Below are positions 5,613 through 10,941 of a stretch of 10,941 bases of DNA, in pieces (the first letter of the stretch is position 1; every line of letters begins with the position of its first letter). A program made the translations under genes and the position numbers. Source of the DNA: Thoreauomyces humboldtii (Eukaryota; Chytridiomycota; Chytridiomycetes; Spizellomycetales; Powellomycetaceae); assembly GCA_027596035.1 (NCBI GenBank), contig JADGJA010000747.1:447-11387 (forward strand). The letters are read 5' to 3'. A model generated the notes under the pieces. The model had not been told where the DNA came from and ran no database searches. It saw only the letters and a program-made list of their open reading frames with translations.

Positions 5613-7217
5613 TCACCACTTCTCAGGGATGAGATCGTCGTGAGTGTATCTGGCCCAGATCTCGAGCTGCTCGCACTGCTTGAGGTAGCTCTCGGTGTGC
5701 TGTCCGGGGGCGCAGGCGAGTCGATAGCACAGGGAGAGGGTGGGTGAGTCGATGCAGGAAGTGTAGGCCTTGGACGTCTCGCACGTGTTCCACGCCGTGG
5801 CGCGGCAGTCGGAGCAGTCGCCCGTGCATGCCACGGGAGAGGTCGAGGGAGCCGCCGAGGAGGAGGTGGTGGTGGTCGAGGTGGAGGTGGATTCGGTTGC
5901 GGTTTCCGTCTCGGTCGAGGGGCTGGCGGCAGTCTCGGTGGAGGTGGGCTCGCCGCTGATGGTGGCGGGGTGGTGGTGGTGGCTGTGGGAGTGCCTGGTG
6001 TGCCGAGTGTGGTGATGGTGACTGAGGTGCTTGTGGGTGCTGGTCTCAGTGGTCGAAGTAGCTGTCGTGGTTTCTTCGGTTGCGGTGGAGGAGACGATCA
6101 CTTCAGTGGTGGGAATCACAATCACGGTGGTGACGATGGAGATTGGGTTAGAGATGGTGCCGGTCGTGGATGCAGGGACAGTGGCAGTCGTCTCGAAAGT
6201 GGTAGACTCGTCGGCAATGGAAGAAATGGTAGCGATCGGCACGGCGGTCGAAGACACGACGACGAAGGTAGATGCAGCTGTGGTCTCGATGATCGGAATG
6301 ACCGAGGTAGACTCGGCCACCACGACGGTCGAGCTGGCTACGATCACCGTAGTGCTGGCAGTCGATTGAGCCGCGATGGCTGTCGAAGTAGACGCAGCGG
6401 CAAGAGCACTCGACGTAGCAGAGCCAACGGCAACGACCGAGGTGGTAGCGGCAGAAGTTGCAGCGACAAGAGTAGAGCTTGCCGCGCTGGTGCTGGCGCT
6501 GATGCTCGATGTGACGCTGTCTCCAGCGCACGGGACTGGCGCCCCTGACGACGTGGTGAGGTTGAAGACGATCCCTTCGTTGACGACCTGGAACGCCGGA
6601 GTGTAGGAAGGCCCAGTGAAGGCACCGGTACTGTTCAGCGCCTGCTCGAAGCCGAGAGTCAGGGGAACTCCGGTGAGTGCTGGGGCGACGAGCTTGATGG
6701 CGAAGCTGTAGGTGGAAGCTTCCTGAAGCGCGATGGACTCGCTGCCGCAGAGATTGAAGGTGAGGCGATCGTCGGCAGTCCTGTGGTACAGATAAATTAA
6801 GCATGGATGAGCGAAAATCGTCGAGTGAATTGCCCGTGAGGCAATATGCACTTACAACGCAGTAGAGCTGAGAAGAGGTTTCGCGGTTCCGGCAGCGATC
6901 GCATCGCCGGATGTAATGCCCGTGTAAACTTGCAGACTGGCGTTGGCGGCTCCGATGGGGCTCTCGGTGACAACGAACGAGAAAGAGCAGACGGATCCAC
7001 TGATGGGAGCCACGAAGGCCTGCAGCCATGCATCACCGATCTGGAGGAGGTTGCGAGAGAAAGGGTTGACGTCGCTGGTTCCGAAGATGTCGTCGCACGT
7101 GCCGGCCACGATAGGGACGGGGGAAGCGATGGTCTGTCGCACTCGTAGGTGGCTGGAGGGTAGAGCTTGGGTCGTCGCGGCCAGCGCGGCGAAAAAAAGA
7201 GTCGAAGTGCGAATCAT
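5613..7217 (-). CDS. Secreted Ser/Thr-rich protein with His cluster and Cys-rich tail
   Basis: Exon 1 is 7217-6856 and exon 2 is 6780-5613. The 75-nt intron (6855-6781) has a GTAAGT donor, a TTAAT branch and ACCACAG, and joins in frame as STAL|TADDRL, giving 509 residues. Residues 1-19 are a signal peptide (IRTSTLFFAALAATTQA, likely cut before LPSS). Residues about 30-207 form a globular domain with four Cys (41, 77, 132, 205), suiting two disulfides. Residues about 208-435 are a mucin-like Ser/Thr/Ala/Val stalk, probably O-mannosylated. Within it 370-391 hold 13 His in 22 residues. The tail has eight Cys (439, 443, 446, 454, 463, 472, 477, 490) and ends LIPEKW. No GPI-type hydrophobic C-terminus is present, so a wall-trapped or freely secreted protein is likely. 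The family is not recognised. An adhesin, effector or metal-binding wall protein are all inferences. A TATAAA box lies 137 nt upstream of the ATG. Confidence 0.9.
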
Positions 7218-7353
7218 GGTTGGTGAACGAATGGATGATATTCAAACGGTCGATGGAAACTGCGAGATGTATGGCACGAACAACAGCGGGAAGGACTGGA
7301 CCAGGAACTGAAAGGGGTAGAGACGGCGGGAAAACGAGAAAAGACACGTCCTC

Positions 7354-7359
7354 TTTATA
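7354..7359 (-). promoter_or_regulatory. TATA box of the secreted-protein gene
   Basis: The minus strand reads GTATAAAGAG, an exact TATAAA, 137 nt upstream of the ATG at 7217. The leader in between is pyrimidine-rich, as expected for a strongly transcribed fungal gene. No other TATA of this quality lies in the 300 bases upstream of the start. Confidence 0.6.
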
Positions 7360-7531
7360 CGGTGCGGGTCCGCAGATGTAAGCCAGAGGGCGATCATCCG
7401 TTGCACGTATGCTGCACGCAGGTCCATCCATCTGCACGCGGAAGCGCGTCGGTTTCGTAAGAGCAGTCGAAAAACACACACACCCAAAGACGCGCCGAAG
7501 CAACAGAATAGGTTGGCAAAGCAAACCAAAC

Positions 7532-7618
7532 GGCTTACTCACTCATCATTTTCGCACGTTTGCGAACCATCTGCTCTTCATTTAGATACGATCGCTTGTG
7601 AGATAGGGCTTACTCACT
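7532..7618. promoter_or_regulatory. Candidate regulatory cluster: dyad and 12-bp direct repeats
   Basis: TTCGCA-CGTT-TGCGAA (7551-7566) is a perfect 6-bp inverted repeat with a 4-base spacer, the layout of a dimeric transcription-factor site. Two identical GGCTTACTCACT 12-mers (7532-7543 and 7607-7618) surround it, 75 bp apart. The cluster is 315 to 400 nt upstream of the secreted-protein gene on the minus strand. The binding protein is unknown, and function is inferred only from symmetry and position. Confidence 0.3.
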
Positions 7619-7968
7619 GGAAAGGAGTGTCTGCATGACCGATCAGTGATCATCAAGAGATTTTCTTGGAAATCCGAACTTCCTTACGGAAGCTTGCAGG
7701 ATAATGCAACGGATCGTGTACAGTCCCGAGGACAAGTAAGAAATCGTTTGATTGCTTGGATGATCGCATGTAGACTCGCAAGACCTGCTTTGCAATCCGA
7801 GAGGAGCTCGAGAGAATTCTTGAGAAAATGCTTGCTCCGCTCACAAAAAAAAATTGAATAAAATGGATATACAAAGATCTCAATCAGAGAAACGAGGAGC
7901 GAGGGTGAACATGTACAAGCGTGTATGGACGAGAGAGCGGGGGGAAGAACGGTCCGATCTCGCGTGCC
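7619..7968. other. Spacer between two minus-strand genes
   Basis: This holds no recognisable gene. It should contain the 3' end of the gene at 7969-8407 and the distal promoter of the gene starting at 7217. There is an A9 run with AATAAA on the plus strand (about 7845-7860). On the minus strand this reads as a T-run, which does not identify a polyadenylation signal for the minus-strand gene. Confidence 0.4.
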
Positions 7969-8407
7969 TCAGAGATGGGACCTTCCGGCAGGCATGCCCT
8001 CTGAACCTTCCGCCTGAGCCAGTCCTCCAGAGTGGACTGGACCGCTTTTTGGGGGCGGTGGAACTCCGTCGCTGCTGGTGGCCTTTGTCTTCGGTTTGGG
8101 ATCTGAGGAAGTGGAGGAAGAAGAGGAAGACCGCTGCTTCCGTGGCTGCTGAACCTGGGTTCGATCGTTGAGCTCTCCTTGGCTTGCAAGCACCCGGCTG
8201 GATCCCGACTGGCTTGAGTTGCTGTTTCCGTTGGAAGTAGCGCTGCGAGTCAGCCCCCAGCAACGAAACCCAAGGTCCTAGGCCCCCGGCTGCAACCAAG
8301 GCTTACCTTCCGAGGGTGGAAGCTTCTGCAGCAGGCACGTCTGGCTTGTCGGGATGCTCTCCTGGTCGTTCCTTTGTGAACTTTGGGTTTGGTTTCAAGG
8401 CTGCCAT
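7969..8407 (-). CDS. Small disordered protein with a QQPRK motif
   Basis: Exon 1 is 8407-8307, starting at CACCCATGGC, a strong context. Intron 8306-8243 (64 nt) runs from GTAAGC to TCGCAG, with CTGAC close to the acceptor. Exon 2 is 8242-7969. The join is in frame (LG-S-ATSNG), giving 124 residues. A second in-frame acceptor (AACAG, exon from 8221) would remove 7 residues and sits at a more usual distance from CTGAC. The protein is hydrophilic and low in complexity: charged and Pro-rich to residue 29, Ser/Asn-rich at 34-52, RTQVQQPRK at 61-69, then a Ser run and a Pro-rich tail. There is no signal peptide or membrane segment. RTQ-x-QQPRK recalls the C-terminal RTQHIQQPRK of animal death-associated protein 1, but here it is internal, so homology is only a suggestion. 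Confidence 0.6.
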
Positions 8408-9551
8408 GGGTGCGATTGGGCCGTGACGGTGGATGCGCGAGTGCCTGGCCAAACTGCAGGAGACAAGGCTGAGATGCCTGTGACGTAGGGGACAGAACCC
8501 TAACACCGGACGGAGCAGAGCCCTAGTCTCGCAGAAGAAACAACCCTCATCCTCTGACAGGATATCCCCCGCCCCAAGTCATACCCAACGACATTCGAGA
8601 TTCCCAAGGAACCCTCGCTCCATGCTGTCACCGACAAGAAGCGTCCCGGCTGCAAAATGGACTCGGTACCAGGACGGGCGGCGTCCGCCTCCAACTCAGT
8701 TCCCCTGGCCATACAGGCCACAATTCTTATTCGGCGTGAGGACAGGAAGCGGTATTTAGCAGGTGGTAGCAGCCCCCAATGGTTCACAGCAACCACGACA
8801 ACAGCCACGACAGCTATCATGAACAGTGTACACCGTGTAGTGAGTGGGTACATGATAGGCAAGGCGGATGGCTGCGCGCGCGATTGGTTTGCGCCTTTTT
8901 CCGAGGGATTTTTAATTTTACCTCACGCGTTTGTTCTTCGTCGCGTGCACTCCTCCCCGTCAACGCTCCTTCTGCGCAGCAAAACACACACACACGCACA
9001 CGCACACGCACCCACGCACATCCTCGCATAGCAGGAGAAAGCTACGTGTAGCACTTCAAGAGAAAGTGGTGACGCAGAGGGTCTGCCTCTCTCTCTACTG
9101 TCCGCACGTCCTGTTCCGCTCCTTGCCCTTCTTTATCTTGCGCTATCCGCTCCATCGCATCGTCGTCGACAACAGTTCTCGGGTCTCCCTCCTTTGTTCA
9201 CGACCATCGTCGCACATCCCTCCTCGTAGCCTGGACTCGCTACCATTCGTTCCACCCATCGCCATCACCACCCCACATCGCTTTTCGTGGATTGTCCCTG
9301 TCCCCTGGATCATCAGCAGACATTCGGCACACCACGACACTTTTTTCGACAAGCTCTGACTCAACGGACAGCTTCGCACTTTCCTTCCCCAAGACCCCAC
9401 TCCGTCACGTCCCTCCTATCGCCAGGGGTCCTCGCCCTTCACACCTGGAAGCGGATCACACCCCTTTCCGTCCTGTCCTGGAGGACTCCCACCGCGCACC
9501 GGTGGTGGCTGGTCCACTTTCCTTGCGCTTAGTTTACCTCGACACCTCGTC
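8408..9551. promoter_or_regulatory. Divergent intergenic region and long leader
   Basis: This 1.1-kb stretch separates the minus-strand gene starting at 8407 from the plus-strand gene starting at 9552, so it must hold both promoters. A CRE-like TGACGTA lies at 8481-8487, 74 nt upstream of the minus-strand start. An inverted CCAAT box (ATTGG) is at 8883-8887, next to a GCGCGCGCG tract. A T-rich TTTTTAATTTTA stretch is at about 8908-8919. From about 8870 to 9551 the plus strand has no ATG at all and is strongly pyrimidine-rich after 9080, as expected of a long 5' leader. A minus-strand frame at 8500-8862 with a hydrophobic stretch is open, but no splice links it to a neighbour, so I do not call it. 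Confidence 0.45.
8983..9020. repeat. (CA)n microsatellite, interrupted
   Basis: This is a run of CA dinucleotides with CGCA and CCCA interruptions. It lies in the presumed promoter or leader of the FAM72-family gene, about 540 bp upstream of its start codon. Confidence 0.95.
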
Positions 9552-10781
9552 ATGCATCTCGCCATCACGCCTCCTTCCCAGACGAACGTTCTCCTCGGAA
9601 CTCTCGTCGAGACGTCAACCAGCGAAGAGAGTGCAAGAGCCGTCGACGCTTTCCCAAGTCCTCCCCTCTCCGGGTCGCTTGAGACCCTGTCAGAGAGGGC
9701 AGCCTCTTTGCGATCGTCGAGCCGAAGCATCCGACTCTTCAGAGGATTCCATCGACGTCCCGCATCAACTCGGGTGACCTTGCAACCGCCAGAAGCAATA
9801 CACTCCCACCATCGTCACCTCCAACGAAGATCGGACGACGTGGGTTCCCACGCTAGACAACAGCAGGAGAACGGTCATCCACAGCCTTCATCCACGTCGC
9901 CTCGCGCGAGATCTCAGGACGTTCGAACCCTCGCGACGGTCGTGTCCCCTGGTTCCCGAAACCCACCACCACGGATCACCAATGACATCCACACGGCGTC
10001 CGTGCCCGCGTCGAGGAGGCAGACAAACTCGTCCTCCTCCACGACGGTGCCCAGGACGCCGTACCGTCGTCTTCTCTTCCAACCTCCACCACCCTCATCC
10101 ACCCCATCCGCGACGACGCCACCGGCCGAAGAACCGTCGCGACCGTCCACCGCCACCGTCGTCGGAAGCGGGACGGTCGATCCGTCCGTCCATCCCCAGT
10201 TCCGATCAAAGACCGTCTGTCAACTGTCCTGTCGACACTGTTCGAGCGATATGTGCGGACGAGGCATGAAGGCCATCCTGCTCGGGAACACGAGGGTGGA
10301 ACTGTACTCGACGGACGCGACGCCGAGGGGCGTGCAGCTCATGCACGGAGAGTACCTCACCCAGAACTGTTCGTGCAGGATCAGGGATGCGGCGTGTCTG
10401 GGATGTGGGAACGTCGTCGGGTATCATGTGACGAGACCTTGCGGTAGATGTCTGGAGGCTTGCAACAATGGTAAGTAGGGAAAGAGCAGATCGTCTTCTC
10501 GAGTAACCTTTTTTGTCCTTCTTACGAAAAGGAATGCCTTTTGCCCCATCCAGGTCACTTCTGGATGTTCCTCTCTGAAGGAGTGCTGGGAGAGGATCGC
10601 ATCGATCCGACCGGTGAGTTGCAAGTGGGTTTTTACTTCGAAATAGCACTTCCGGTTCCTGACCCCATTTTCCTTTCCCGTAGGTACGAAACCACTTCGA
10701 TGGGCTTCCCTACCTCGTGTCGAAAAGGACCGCGAGGAGCTCGCCGAGACGAGCGAGCGTCGCGAGACCCTGTGTCGCTAG
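9552..10781 (+). CDS. FAM72: FAM72-family protein with long disordered N-terminus
   Basis: Exons are 9552-10470, 10554-10613 and 10684-10781, giving 358 residues. Introns 10471-10553 (GTAAGT to TCCAG) and 10614-10683 (GTGAGT, CTGAC branch, CGTAG) are both in phase 1. The first join restores CNNGHFWMF, a hallmark of the FAM72 family, across the exon boundary. Residues 1-220 are Ser/Pro/Arg/Thr-rich and look disordered. Residues 222-312 carry the conserved domain: CRHC (227-230), RGMKAILL (237-244), LYSTD (251-255), CLGCGNVVGYHV (282-293), PCGRC (296-300) and CNNGHFWMF (304-312). The CxxC pairs suggest zinc ribbons. Human FAM72A binds the uracil-DNA glycosylase UNG2 and lowers its level. Whether the fungal protein does so is unknown. 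The start is the first ATG after about 680 ATG-free bases. The family is usually about 150 residues, so the extension is unusual. Confidence 0.9.
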
Positions 10782-10941
10782 AGCAAGGAAGATGGTCCCT
10801 TTTCAGAGGTCCCATCCCAATTCCCGATCCCTGTCCAGCCACCCACACCCACGCACGCAAATCCCCCTGTTCCTGATTTTTTTGGTTTCCTCCCGGTTTC
10901 CCCCCTTTCGTTCGTACTGCTACTTTCACACCGATGAAATA
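10782..10941 (+). other. 3' region of the FAM72-family gene
   Basis: This is sequence after the TAG stop, containing T-rich stretches (TGATTTTTTTGGTTTCC at about 10875-10891) compatible with a fungal 3' untranslated region. No AATAAA is seen before the window ends, so the transcript end probably lies beyond it or uses a degenerate signal. Confidence 0.4.

Noticed and set aside
5744..6548. Long plus-strand frames rich in Val, Gly, Arg and Ser
   Set aside because: They are antisense shadows of the Ser/Thr/Ala/Val-rich stalk of the minus-strand secreted protein.
6148..7029. A 293-codon minus-strand frame overlapping the secreted-protein gene
   Set aside because: It is a frame-shifted reading of the same coding strand. 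The frame with signal peptide, in-frame intron and Cys pattern is the real one.
8500..8862. A 120-codon minus-strand frame with a hydrophobic segment
   Set aside because: It has no splice link to the neighbouring gene, no promoter motif at its start and no recognisable family. It lies in the divergent promoter region.

Overview
The window looks like nuclear DNA of a fungus, most likely a basidiomycete. Coding regions are interrupted by short GT-AG introns of about 64 to 101 nt, and several have CTAAC or CTGAC branch sites. There is a secreted Ser/Thr-rich protein of fungal cell-wall or effector style, clear TATA boxes sit upstream of starts, and a TTAGGG-type motif occurs inside the sequence. 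I cannot name the genus from the sequence alone. No bacterial operon, rRNA gene, CRISPR array, transposase or reverse transcriptase is visible.

Left part (1-2164), gene-poor and repeat-rich: a (GA)n microsatellite at 52-105; two minus-strand candidate genes, one two-exon model at 534-946 and one weaker model at 163-480, each preceded by a TATA box; a short TTAGGG tract (1093-1107); a strong hairpin followed by nine T (1128-1179); and a seven-unit satellite of about 84 bp with higher-order structure (1181-1822).

Middle part (2165-5612): a three-exon minus-strand gene (2165-3361) whose spliced 348-residue product resembles a very divergent cyclin-box protein. It is followed by a long stretch without a confident gene. 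That stretch contains two tandem tRNA-like elements (3879-4039), a pair of 23-bp repeats (4400-4447), a 160-bp tandem duplication carrying an 18-bp palindrome in each copy (4491-4809), and a GC-rich inverted repeat (4857-4887).

Right part (5613-10941), the best coding evidence: a two-exon minus-strand gene for a 509-residue secreted protein with a signal peptide, a folded N-terminal domain, a long Ser/Thr-rich stalk, a His-rich cluster and an eight-cysteine tail (5613-7217); a two-exon minus-strand gene for a 124-residue disordered protein (7969-8407); and, divergent from it across 1.1 kb, a three-exon plus-strand gene for a FAM72-family zinc-ribbon-like protein with a long disordered N-terminal extension (9552-10781). 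The genes show no shared pathway. They look like individually transcribed fungal genes between blocks of repeats.
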